From: Saprospiraceae bacterium
GTDB lineage: Bacteria; Bacteroidota; Bacteroidia; Chitinophagales; Saprospiraceae
Direction of reading: 5' to 3'
Assembly (NCBI GenBank): GCA_027488135.1
Contig: JAIYCH010000108.1
Span: 1 to 64,000, forward strand
Length of the DNA: 64,000 nt
The notes beneath the pieces were generated by a model, which saw nothing but the letters and a program-made list of their open reading frames with translations, searched no databases and had not been told where the DNA came from. Shown piece after piece: positions 42,114-49,902 of the stretch; position 1 is the first letter of the stretch; each line of letters starts with the position of its first letter. The position numbers and the translations under genes were made by a program.

Positions 42114-42803
42114 TCAATTTTTAAGTGAATATTTTAATTCCGCAATTTTCCAATCTATTTCATTATCAATATCTTGTGCATTTAGTTCATCTATGATAAT
42201 ACATCCCGAGTTCTCAGAAAAAATCATCTTATTTTTTAATATATTTTTTATTTTTAACCAATAAAATTGCCCAGCGTCAAAATAAGATATTGGCAAATCT
42301 TGACTCCTATAATTCCTAAATTCAGGAAAGTTCATTTCAATCCTTTGATTTTGATTAATTGTTTTAAGTGATTTCTGAATAGGAGTATTAAATGAAACTA
42401 CTGGGAAGACAGAATCGAAATCACTTTTTTTTAATAATTCAAAGGCTAATCTTAAATTTAAGCTATTACAAAATGGAGCACATGGATAAATACAACAAAC
42501 GTAATCATATTCTTTTCCGTTTTTTTTATATTCTAATGTAACTTCCTCAATTACATCAAAAGTTGTCGCAAAATCATTTGAATTTGATTCACTGCGATAA
42601 AAAGGTACAGAAGCTCCATATATCATCGAAATTTCAGCAATTTCTTTATCGTCTGTAGATACCATTATTTCATTGAATAATTCTACATCAATAGCTGCTT
42701 GAATAGAATATGAAATAATAGGTTTACCTAAAAAATCTTTAATATTTTTTTTAGGAATTCGTTTACTTCCTCCTCTGGCTGGAATTATTGCAAGAATATT
42801 CAT
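42114..42803 (-). CDS. pseF: CMP-pseudaminic acid cytidylyltransferase (PseF)
   Basis: A 229-residue enzyme of the CMP-sialic-acid synthetase family: LAIIPARGGSKRIPKKNIKD and FLGKPIISYSIQAA at the start, IMVSTDDKEIAEIS, CCIYPCAPFCNSL and SYFDAGQFYW. The last motif and the short length favour PseF over NeuA. It activates pseudaminic acid with CTP in the cytoplasm for a transferase. It lies between the methylase and pseC. Confidence 0.93.
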   Translation of the reverse strand: MNILAIIPARGGSKRIPKKNIKDFLGKPIISYSIQAAIDVELFNEIMVSTDDKEIAEISMIYGASVPFYRSESNSNDFATTFDVIEEVTLEYKKNGKEYDYVCCIYPCAPFCNSLNLRLAFELLKKSDFDSVFPVVSFNTPIQKSLKTINQNQRIEMNFPEFRNYRSQDLPISYFDAGQFYWLKIKNILKNKMIFSENSGCIIIDELNAQDIDNEIDWKIAELKYSLKN

Positions 42804-42815
42804 TCTTTTAATAAA

Positions 42816-43976
42816 TTATTTTATTAACTCTAAAATGGTTTTAATAACATAATCCTGTTGCTCATCAGATAATGATGAATAAATCGGTAAACTGATTGTT
42901 TCTTTAAAATATAATTCAGCTTCCTTACAATATCCTCTTTTAAAGCCTTTTGCCTCATAATATGGTTGTAGATAGATTGGAATATAATGCAAATTTACCA
43001 TTATACCAGAAGCTATTAGAAAATCATAAACCATTCTTTGTGTTTTTCCTGCCTTAGACTTTCTGACTCGAATTGGATATAAATGATAGCTAGAATATAC
43101 ATCAGAATGTTGCATAGGTAATATAATACTGCATTCTGCCAAACTATTATCATATTTTTTTGCAATGTTATGCCTTCGTTCTACAAATTCATCTAATCTA
43201 CTCATTTGACTTAAACCCAATGCCGCTTGAATTTCAGTCATTCGATAATTATAACCAATATTAATTTGTTGATAATTCCAAATCTCGTCTTCGGGACGGG
43301 CGAACATAAAATCTTGTTTATTTGTTATCCCATGCGAACGATGTAGAATCATTTTTTCCGCTAATAATGGGTTATTTGTAACAGCAATTCCCCCTTCTCC
43401 TGTAGTAATTATCTTTACTGGATGAAAACTAAAGATAGTAATATCGCTATATTCACAACATCCTACTTTTTTATCCATGTAACTAGCACCTATCGCATGT
43501 GATGCATCTTCTATTATTTTAAATCCATATTTTTTTGATAGATTAAAAATATATTTCATTTCACAACTTTGTCCTGCAAAATGAACCGGCATTACAATTT
43601 TGGGTAACCTGCCAGATTTTTGTGCTTGAATAAGTTTTTCTTCTAAACAGTCAATACTTAAATTATAAGTATTTGGATCTATATCGATAAAATCCACTTC
43701 AGCACCACAGTATAATGCTGCATTAGAACTTGCTACGAAAGAATTTGGGCTCGTCCATAGGATATCTCCCTTCCCTAAACCTAAGGCCATGCATGCAATA
43801 TGTAGACAACTTGTAGAACTATTCGCTGCTATTGCGAAACTTGCCTGAACATATTGTGAAACTGCCTTTTCGAATAAAGGAACAACCGGGCCTTGAGTTA
43901 GGAAATCCGATTTTAATATTTCTACTACAGATTCAATATCCGCACTCGAGATGTCTTGCCTTCCGTATGGAATCAT
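42816..43976 (-). CDS. pseC: UDP-4-keto-6-deoxy-GlcNAc-type aminotransferase (PseC)
   Basis: A 386-residue DegT/DnrJ/EryC1 PLP-dependent aminotransferase. It starts MIPYGRQDISSADIESVVEI, as PseC proteins do. The cofactor lysine is in FSFHPVKIITTGEGG, and EDASHAIGASYMDK carries the PLP-binding aspartate. It aminates the 4-keto product of PseB using glutamate. It lies 9 bases after pseB. Full length. Confidence 0.94.
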   Translation of the reverse strand: MIPYGRQDISSADIESVVEILKSDFLTQGPVVPLFEKAVSQYVQASFAIAANSSTSCLHIACMALGLGKGDILWTSPNSFVASSNAALYCGAEVDFIDIDPNTYNLSIDCLEEKLIQAQKSGRLPKIVMPVHFAGQSCEMKYIFNLSKKYGFKIIEDASHAIGASYMDKKVGCCEYSDITIFSFHPVKIITTGEGGIAVTNNPLLAEKMILHRSHGITNKQDFMFARPEDEIWNYQQINIGYNYRMTEIQAALGLSQMSRLDEFVERRHNIAKKYDNSLAECSIILPMQHSDVYSSYHLYPIRVRKSKAGKTQRMVYDFLIASGIMVNLHYIPIYLQPYYEAKGFKRGYCKEAELYFKETISLPIYSSLSDEQQDYVIKTILELIK

Positions 43977-43985
43977 ATTATTTTT

Positions 43986-44993
43986 TTATACCAAATCAAA
44001 TTTAATGTATTCACTAATTAACTTCTTCAAACTCTCAACCGTTTCCCACTCCGTATTTTGTCCCGAACTATAATTAAATCCATTTTCAACTTTTTTCGCA
44101 TTAAAATACGATTTAAATTCTTCTATATTCCAGTTTGGTACAGTTGGAATAATAACATAATATTTCCCTAAGTCATAAGTATTATAGGAATCACTTGACG
44201 TTATCATTTCTTCATGAATTTTCTCACCTGGACGAATACCAACAATTTTAAGCTCACAATCTGGACAAATAGCTTTTGCAACATCTAAAATTTTATAAGA
44301 AGGGATTTTTGGAACAAACAATTCTCCACCCCATGCATTATCTAAAGCGTGCAATACCATACTCACCCCATCATCCAAAGAAATATTGAAACGAGTCATT
44401 GTTGGATCGGTAATTGGCAACACCCCATCTTTTTTCTTTTTTAAGAAAAAAGGAATCACAGATCCGTTTGAACCCATCACATTTCCATACCGTACCACAG
44501 AAAACTTTATATCCTTTAATCCCTTAATATTATTTGCCGCGATAAATAATTTATCAGAAGTAAGTTTTGTTGCACCATACAAATTAATAGGTGCACAGGC
44601 TTTGTCTGTTGATAAAGCAACAACTTTTGAAACATTTGTCTCTAAACAAGCTCTTATAACATTTTCTGCTCCCCCAATATTTGTTTTAATACACTCATCA
44701 GGATTATATTCTGCAATATGTACATGTTTCATTGCCGCCGCATGAATTACATAATCAATTCCAGTTAAGGCTCTTTTTAAACGATCAAAATCTCTAACAT
44801 CACCTATGAAATATCGAATCGCATTAAACTTGGTATCTGGATAGTCTTGAGACATATGAAACTGTTTCTGCTCGTCTCTTGAGTATATCACAAGCCTCTT
44901 AACAGACGGCCATCGTTCCAAAATAGTTTTGGTTAAAGCCCTTCCTAAAGAACCAGTCCCACCTGTGATTAAAATTGACTTATTATCTAGCAT
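43986..44993 (-). CDS. pseB: UDP-GlcNAc 4,6-dehydratase, inverting (PseB)
   Basis: A 335-residue SDR of the FlaA1/PseB type. It has LITGGTGSLGRALTKTIL, FIGDVRDFDRLKRAL, YVIHAAAMKHVHIAEYNP and ALSTDKACAPINLYGATK, the last with the aspartate-lysine and YxxxK catalytic residues. The C-terminal PGEKIHEEMI is typical. It dehydrates UDP-GlcNAc and inverts C5, opening the pseudaminic acid pathway. It starts 27 bases after the ABC transporter gene. Confidence 0.95.
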   Translation of the reverse strand: MLDNKSILITGGTGSLGRALTKTILERWPSVKRLVIYSRDEQKQFHMSQDYPDTKFNAIRYFIGDVRDFDRLKRALTGIDYVIHAAAMKHVHIAEYNPDECIKTNIGGAENVIRACLETNVSKVVALSTDKACAPINLYGATKLTSDKLFIAANNIKGLKDIKFSVVRYGNVMGSNGSVIPFFLKKKKDGVLPITDPTMTRFNISLDDGVSMVLHALDNAWGGELFVPKIPSYKILDVAKAICPDCELKIVGIRPGEKIHEEMITSSDSYNTYDLGKYYVIIPTVPNWNIEEFKSYFNAKKVENGFNYSSGQNTEWETVESLKKLISEYIKFDLV

Positions 44994-45020
44994 TTCAAAA
45001 ATCTATTTTTTTAAATTTTC

Positions 45021-46787
45021 TCACCCCACCATCTCCTCATACACCCCTTCCTCAACCACCTCACCCTTATCCATCCTAAAGATCTTGTCACAACGCTTTA
45101 AAGTTGTTACCCTATGTGCCACAATTAATATGGTCAAATCATCCGCAAGGTTTTCAATGCCTTCCATTACTGCGAGTTCTGTTTCGTTGTCTAAGGCACT
45201 AGTGGCTTCGTCAAATACGATTACTTGTGCTTTTTTATATAAAGCACGCGCAATGCCTATTCGCTGACGCTGACCACCTGACAAACGGATTCCTCTTTCT
45301 CCTACGAACGTGTTATATTTTTGAGGCAAAGTTTCTATTGTTTCAGCAATCTGTGCCTTCTTCGCTGCTTCTTTTACCCGCTTCATATCTATCTTATCCA
45401 CCTCTATGCCAAATGCAATATTCTCAGCTAAAGAAGTATCAGAGAGATAAATTGCTTGAGGTACGTGAGCTATTATAACCTGCCAAGACCTGTGATTTTC
45501 TTCAGTGATAATCTGGTTATCAATTTTTAGATAACCATTTGTCGGTTTTAGTAAACCCATAATCACATCCAATAAGGTACTTTTTCCACAACCCGTGGTA
45601 CCTACAAATCCGTAACGCTTTCCCTTTTCTAATGTCAAATTTAACTCTTTTAACACAATGGCTCCCTCATTAGTATATTGAAAACTTACTTTGTCTAATT
45701 GAATGGATTCTGTAAAAATGATAGGCGCAGGATTAGGCTTATTGGCATGTTCTGGATAAGGTTGTTCTAAGAATTGTAAGCCGTCTTCTACCGATTCCTG
45801 TCCAGCTCTTATTGAAGTCCAATTATAATAAAAATTTTGTAAAGCTGGTAATAATCGTTGAGCGCCTAGTGCTAACGCTGCTAGCGTTGGTATGGCAGAC
45901 ATAAATCCATCGCCTTTTAAAACTAACTGATAAGCAATGATGCAAATAAACATGATACCTAAAAACTCTACTATTAATCGTGGACTTTGCCCAACAATTT
46001 GATTATTTGCTAATGATTCGTTATAACGTGCTTGTGCTTTGTTAAATATTTTTCCATACGCCCCCTGTGTACCATCAATAAGAACATCTCTAATTCCTCC
46101 AAGTCCCTCTTGTAAGGCTTTTACCATCTGTATTGATTCTTGACTCAGGACAATTGAATTTGCTGAAAGTTGCTTTTTCACTAGTAATATAATCCCTGCA
46201 TACAAAACACCAAATCCAAGAAATGCGGTTAAGGCAACGAAAGGATTTATCGTGAACAAAGTAATAATAATAGCCATAATGGTAACACTTGATGAAATGA
46301 GATTCATCAACGGTGTTATCAAATAAGTTAATATGGCTGCTGCTTTATTTGTAATTCCTGATATGACCTCGCTACTATTCCTTGAGACATGAACTGAGTA
46401 AGGTTGATATAAAGTACGCATGTATATACTACTGCTAAAAGCAGCAGAAGTGCCAAACCCAATGCGTGTTTGTGCCCAAAGTAAAACCAAGCGGAGGGAT
46501 ATCCCTATAAATATCAAAAGACCGAATACAATAGTGAAAGGAAAAAGTAGTTCCTCAGGAGTCTTTATACCTGATATTTTGATAAATAACTGAGCAGCCT
46601 CGTGGATAAATACTTTTTCCGGATTAGATAATACCGCAATAAAGGGCAAAACAGCTGAAATACTAATGGCTTCCATGAAGGATGCCACCGTCATAAGACC
46701 AAGCAATAGTATGAAGTAAACCTTTCTTCTCTTAGAAAGATTTCTCCAAACTCTTTTGAAATTATTTTTTATGGATGGTCTCGTCAT
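45021..46787 (-). CDS. ABC transporter, fused permease and ATPase (flippase type)
   Basis: A 588-residue half transporter. The N-terminal part has six membrane segments (for example VYFILLLGLMTVASFMEAI). The ATPase has Walker A GFVGTTGCGKSTLLD, the signature LSGGQRQRIGIARAL, Walker B VIVFDEATSALD and H-loop IVAHRVTT. Such proteins, related to PglK and MsbA, flip lipid-linked oligosaccharides or lipids across the inner membrane. It is the first gene of the polysaccharide operon. A candidate promoter lies about 160 bases upstream. No Wzx or Wzy was seen in the window. Confidence 0.92.
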   Translation of the reverse strand: MTRPSIKNNFKRVWRNLSKRRKVYFILLLGLMTVASFMEAISISAVLPFIAVLSNPEKVFIHEAAQLFIKISGIKTPEELLFPFTIVFGLLIFIGISLRLVLLWAQTRIGFGTSAAFSSSIYMRTLYQPYSVHVSRNSSEVISGITNKAAAILTYLITPLMNLISSSVTIMAIIITLFTINPFVALTAFLGFGVLYAGIILLVKKQLSANSIVLSQESIQMVKALQEGLGGIRDVLIDGTQGAYGKIFNKAQARYNESLANNQIVGQSPRLIVEFLGIMFICIIAYQLVLKGDGFMSAIPTLAALALGAQRLLPALQNFYYNWTSIRAGQESVEDGLQFLEQPYPEHANKPNPAPIIFTESIQLDKVSFQYTNEGAIVLKELNLTLEKGKRYGFVGTTGCGKSTLLDVIMGLLKPTNGYLKIDNQIITEENHRSWQVIIAHVPQAIYLSDTSLAENIAFGIEVDKIDMKRVKEAAKKAQIAETIETLPQKYNTFVGERGIRLSGGQRQRIGIARALYKKAQVIVFDEATSALDNETELAVMEGIENLADDLTILIVAHRVTTLKRCDKIFRMDKGEVVEEGVYEEMVG

Positions 46788-46854
46788 TGAAATTTGAAAT
46801 ACTTTACAGTTTGATTTGCCCGGCGAAAATGGGTGTCTTATTCTGTTTTAACAC

Positions 46855-46908
46855 GCTTTCGCCCTGATGAGTCGCAGATGCCTCTTCAAAGTAGCGCAAT
46901 ATCGAGTA
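46855..46908 (-). repeat. 54-bp dispersed repeat, copy A, in leader of polysaccharide operon
   Basis: It aligns without gaps to 48908-48961 at 44 of 54 positions, including GATGAGTCGCA and GTAGCGCAATAT. It lies 68 bases upstream of the ABC gene start, downstream of the candidate promoter, so it would be in the leader RNA. Function unknown. Confidence 0.65.
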
Positions 46909-46941
46909 GTAAAAACACTTGTTTTTATATCAGTGCATTTA

Positions 46942-46973
46942 CAAATATAGGGTATTTTTAATATTCACCCAAT
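46942..46973 (-). promoter_or_regulatory. Candidate primary-sigma promoter of the polysaccharide operon
   Basis: On the minus strand TATATTTG (46942-46949) matches the Bacteroidota -7 consensus TAnnTTTG. ATTG about 20 bases upstream (46970-46973) is close to the -33 element TTTG. It would give a leader of about 150 bases before the ABC gene. No start-site data. Confidence 0.45.
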
Positions 46974-47116
46974 TTAATTTAATCACATTCTTTAAAATAG
47001 GACAATATTTATGTAAGGCCTTTGTTACGCAAAGTGTTTTTCAAGCTATTTATCTCTAGGGGTTTTATAGCTTCTCCTTATTTGCATTAACATTTATTAT
47101 TGGAATCATTTATTTA

Positions 47117-47308
47117 TCATTTCATTAACAATTCATAAAACTTTTCTTTGTCTAGACCAATATCCTGAATCATACTCATTAATGTATTTTGTTTAAGGTC
47201 TTTTTTATCATAAATTGCATTACTACCTTGTTGTCTATGTAAAACGAAGCCAATTTTTTTAATTATTTTAATAAATTCCTTAGATTTTACAGTTGGAAGA
47301 TTACTCAA
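47117..47308 (-). CDS. HicA-like toxin, shortened and lacking the catalytic histidine
   Basis: A 63-residue protein starting at TTG, overlapping the HicB fragment stop. LPTVKSKEFIKIIKKIGFVL and HRQQGSNAIYDKK match HicA. The family has RGSH with a catalytic histidine followed by a stretch ending VPxH. Here the histidine is asparagine and about ten residues after it are missing before KQNTLMSMIQDIGLDKEKFY. It is probably an inactive toxin relic, though the fold might survive. Confidence 0.75.
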   Translation of the reverse strand: MSNLPTVKSKEFIKIIKKIGFVLHRQQGSNAIYDKKDLKQNTLMSMIQDIGLDKEKFYELLMK

Positions 47309-47445
47309 CTTGCAATCTGTACTGATTTAAAAATCAAATCTTCTTTAGGAATTGGTTGCTCGTCTTCTTTCAAACTGTCGAGATACAGGGAAATAGCTTC
47401 TGTTATGTTTTCTACTGCTTCCTCAAAAATGATTTTTTTAATCAA
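47305..47445 (-). pseudogene. HicB antitoxin C-terminal fragment
   Basis: A 46-codon frame reads KKIIFEEAVENITEAISLYL and DSLKEDEQPIPKEDLIF. This is the end of a HicB domain, where (E/G)ExxxNIxEAIxLYLxxL precedes a short tail. The N-terminal half, including the CPELPG-like strand, is absent; the upstream gene's stop codon lies at the break. The stop overlaps the HicA start by two bases. Confidence 0.7.
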
Positions 47446-47974
47446 GCAGATTCATGTAAATGCCGACTTCTTTCAATTTTTCCTCCTGAAATTCTTCTGT
47501 TTTGTACAATGCGATTCTAATCTTTTTATCAATCAGATTTTCTACTCGTTCTGTTAAGCGAAAAAGATAGGCTCTATCTACGTTTCCAACTAGTATCAGA
47601 TCTATAAAAGGGGAATTTCTTCCGAGCGCCAGATCGCCCGTTAAATATACCTTCTCTACATTGCCCAGCTGATTTAAAACCTGATCTATTATCTGGTCAA
47701 TACCAACATGTTGCAAAATGATGCCCCGAAGTGATTTAAATAAGGGGTGCTTAATATTCGCCGAAAATAATTTTGTTTTTCCGTTCCCTTCGTCTTCCCT
47801 TTCTTCAATGAGATGCATGTCTGACAACTTATTAAGTTCCAGTCTGACGGTGTTGCTGCTAACGTCCAGCTCCTTTTCTAATCCTCTGAGGAAAACCGTT
47901 GTGCTCGGATTAAGAAGAAACCGGGTTAATAACCGGAGTCGAATTTTTCCTGAAAATAACTGATCTAGTATCAA
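47438..47974 (-). CDS. Winged-helix protein with nucleotidyltransferase-like C-terminus
   Basis: A 178-residue protein. The N-terminal 70 residues form an ArsR-like winged helix (SGKIRLRLLTRFLLNPSTTV, LEKELDVSSNTVRLELNKLS). The C-terminal part, KVYLTGDLALGRNSPFIDLI, resembles a nucleotidyltransferase core in which the usual GS and DxD are replaced by GD and FID, so it is probably non-catalytic. Similar proteins are found beside polysaccharide loci in Bacteroidota. It may be a regulator. It is 6 bases after the AbiEii-like gene and may share its transcript. Confidence 0.65.
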   Translation of the reverse strand: MILDQLFSGKIRLRLLTRFLLNPSTTVFLRGLEKELDVSSNTVRLELNKLSDMHLIEEREDEGNGKTKLFSANIKHPLFKSLRGIILQHVGIDQIIDQVLNQLGNVEKVYLTGDLALGRNSPFIDLILVGNVDRAYLFRLTERVENLIDKKIRIALYKTEEFQEEKLKEVGIYMNLLD

Positions 47975-47980
47975 AAATTT

Positions 47981-48607
47981 CTATTTAATGTATGAAATCA
48001 CGTATTCGGCGTGTGCTTTTTTGATATTTTCTTTTATGGATTGCCAGGTAATTGGATGAAACATATAAGGCATTTCCTGTTCATCTGCATCATCAAAGTA
48101 AATGACGCTTTTCATTGCAAAAAATAAAGAACTATCCTTAAATTTTTGTAAATAAAAATCGAATATTTGTTGAAAAGTAAAAATTTTAAGAAGTTCGTTC
48201 AAATCAATAAAATCTTTTTTTGAACCTCGGTTTATAATGGCTGCAATTTTCATTGCTGCAATTTCTTTTGAGCTGGCTAATCTTAAATTGTCTTCTATTA
48301 AAGGACTGTCAATCCATTCATAAGGATAAAAGACAATATCTATTTTAACATCATCCAAAATTAAGGAGTCAATTTTCTTTGATGTTTTAAATTCCCGCAC
48401 ATTCCCAATGGAATGTAAAAATGTAATAAGGTCCTCAGAATCAATTTTTTGATTGCCAAAAAAATCTAAATCAATTGACTTTCTGTGCCCATGAATTAAT
48501 GCTAAAGCTGTTCCTCCAACCAGACGATAATGATGGAATAGATTAGATTCGTTTATTTTATTTAATAAATCCAATGTTTGCCTGTCGACAACCTTAAATT
48601 GTAGCAT
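47981..48607 (-). CDS. AbiEii-type nucleotidyltransferase toxin-like protein
   Basis: A 208-residue protein with the AbiEii/nucleotidyltransferase motif YRLVGGTALALIHGHRKSID followed by LDFFG, that is GG...R.S.DxD. VKIDIVFYPYEWID carries the third acidic residue, and SSKEIAAMKIAAIINRGSKK with KDFIDLNELL is the family's C-terminal helix set. AbiEii toxins transfer nucleotides to RNA targets. It overlaps an upstream DUF6922-like gene by 46 bases, which probably encodes the antitoxin. All key residues appear intact. Confidence 0.88.
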   Translation of the reverse strand: MLQFKVVDRQTLDLLNKINESNLFHHYRLVGGTALALIHGHRKSIDLDFFGNQKIDSEDLITFLHSIGNVREFKTSKKIDSLILDDVKIDIVFYPYEWIDSPLIEDNLRLASSKEIAAMKIAAIINRGSKKDFIDLNELLKIFTFQQIFDFYLQKFKDSSLFFAMKSVIYFDDADEQEMPYMFHPITWQSIKENIKKAHAEYVISYIK

Positions 48608-48882
48608 CTAAATTCTTCTTTGGGGGTATTTGAAATGGTTGCGATAAAATTTAAATCTATTGAACTCATTGTTCGAAAAGTTTTAGCGTTATTAACTATT
48701 TCCTCTAATCCATACCATTCTACGATTAAAAGCCAATCCTTCATGAGACCATACTCCAATACTCTTTGAATGATAAATTTTTTGCTCCTTTCTGGATTAA
48801 TATTTTCCAATGGAGTATCCCAAAACAAATGTTTCGATAATAATAAAATCTGATGATTAACTTGTTGGGTGAGGGTTGTCAT
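48562..48882 (-). CDS. DUF6922-like partner (likely antitoxin) of the AbiEii protein
   Basis: This 106-residue protein has the pattern LFWDTPLENINPERSKKFII and QRVLEYGLMKDWLLIVEWYG, with the late NTPKEEFRCYNLRLS. These are features of small DUF6922 proteins, which regularly precede AbiEii-like nucleotidyltransferases. It would bind DNA or the toxin. The 46-base overlap with the next gene means strong coupling. No separate helix-turn-helix is obvious. Confidence 0.75.
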   Translation of the reverse strand: MTTLTQQVNHQILLLSKHLFWDTPLENINPERSKKFIIQRVLEYGLMKDWLLIVEWYGLEEIVNNAKTFRTMSSIDLNFIATISNTPKEEFRCYNLRLSTGKHWIY

Positions 48883-48907
48883 TTTAGATTATATATACTT
48901 TTTGCAT

Positions 48908-48961
48908 GCTTGCGCCCAGATGAGTCGCAAAGTACTCTACCAGGTAGCGCAATATTGAGTA
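48908..48961 (-). repeat. 54-bp dispersed repeat, copy B, upstream of the DUF6922/AbiEii pair
   Basis: It aligns gap-free to 46855-46908 at 44 of 54 positions, in the same orientation and also just upstream of an operon (26 bases before its start). In both copies the minus strand can be read as YSILRY..E..ATH.G.S. Confidence 0.65.
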
Positions 48962-49205
48962 TTTTAAATACAAAAATATACTGCAATAATAATGATAATT
49001 TTGGAATAAATGGTTCATTTTTATCATTGACAGCTTAAAGGCCATTAAGTACGCCGTGATCTTTTTAGGAAGATTGATCATTTATTGTAGCTATATCTAT
49101 AAAAATACAAAAAACACCCATTATTTAAGATATAACTACAATAATCCACTCTCTTTGCTATTTATCAATAAAAGTTAAATTATACCCTACAACCTGTCGG
49201 GGAAA

Positions 49206-49225
49206 AGACGCGAAGCATCGCGTCT
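49206..49225. repeat. REP-like hairpin AGACGCGA-AGCA-TCGCGTCT
   Basis: Perfect 8-bp arms with a four-base loop, followed by CTAC. GC-rich hairpins of this type are repeated in many Bacteroidota and cyanobacterial genomes. It lies about 240 bases downstream of the MntA-like gene and could be a terminator or a mobile REP. Confidence 0.7.
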
Positions 49226-49339
49226 CTACAAATCAATTCTTCAACCATACTGAAGACTCTCTATTCCTAAAAATTCTGAAAATCCTGATTCAATACCAAA
49301 AGCTACAAACTCCCAAAAACTAAAACAAACGTCCCCTCT

Positions 49340-49366
49340 AATCCTATAAATCCTATAAATCCTGAT
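49340..49366. repeat. 9-bp tandem repeat (AATCCTATA) x3
   Basis: Two exact AATCCTATA units are followed by AATCCTGAT. Length variation by slippage is possible. No coding context. Confidence 0.6.
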
Positions 49367-49461
49367 TCAAAACCACAGCTGTAAGCACGACAAATACCAA
49401 ACCAAAACCTCCTTCTATAAGTAATTGGAGATTTCTTTATTTATGTTCTCGCTTGGCTATT

Positions 49462-49878
49462 TTATATGCTTCTTCCATAATGTTGTTTATGATATAAATA
49501 GTCAATCTCCCACATAGATGTAATTCTGTTTTCCTCTCGTGCCAGGCGATACGCATTTTTTACATATAACACTTTTCCTGTGGTAACGATTGAAAGTGCT
49601 AATGGAATAGGAATATGATTAATATCTGCTACGGAAAGCCGGTTTTCTGGCCATCCAAGAGCATCAATCCACTCAAAAGCAAGCAATTCAGGTTGTAATC
49701 TTTTATCCCAGTCGCCCTCAGGAAATGAATTGAAGGCTACAGCCAAATCGTAATCACTGTGTTCATTAGCTGTTCCTTTGGCTTGGGAACCATACAGCCA
49801 AAGTACGTCAATACGGGCATCTGATTTTGCCAAAGCAATCAACTTTTCAATTATTCTATCCTCTATTGGTGTAATCAT
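49462..49878 (-). CDS. MntA-like nucleotidyltransferase
   Basis: This 138-residue minimal nucleotidyltransferase has VLWLYGSQAKGTANEHSDYD and LAVAF, the GSx10DxD signature, followed by ALGWPENRLSVADINHIPIP. MntA antitoxins AMPylate or oligo-adenylate a HEPN partner (HepT). No HepT follows; downstream there is only the repeat-rich gap. It begins 24 bases after the AAA-ATPase-like gene. It may be an orphan or act alone. Confidence 0.85.
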   Translation of the reverse strand: MITPIEDRIIEKLIALAKSDARIDVLWLYGSQAKGTANEHSDYDLAVAFNSFPEGDWDKRLQPELLAFEWIDALGWPENRLSVADINHIPIPLALSIVTTGKVLYVKNAYRLAREENRITSMWEIDYLYHKQHYGRSI

Positions 49879-49902
49879 TTTAACAACGGATGTTATGATG
49901 AA

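Larger units (their letters stand above)
48962..49461. other. Intergenic region with small repeats
   Basis: These 500 bases contain no supported gene. They include a possible minus-strand -7 element TATTTTTG (48971-48978), a strong hairpin at 49206-49225 and a 9-bp tandem repeat at 49340-49366. AATCCTGATTCAA also occurs twice (49281 and 49358). Confidence 0.5.

Noticed and set aside
46855-46908. Hammerhead-ribozyme-like CTGATGAG in the leader repeat
   Set aside because: The conserved GAAA core and closing stems are absent, and the second copy reads CAGATGAG.
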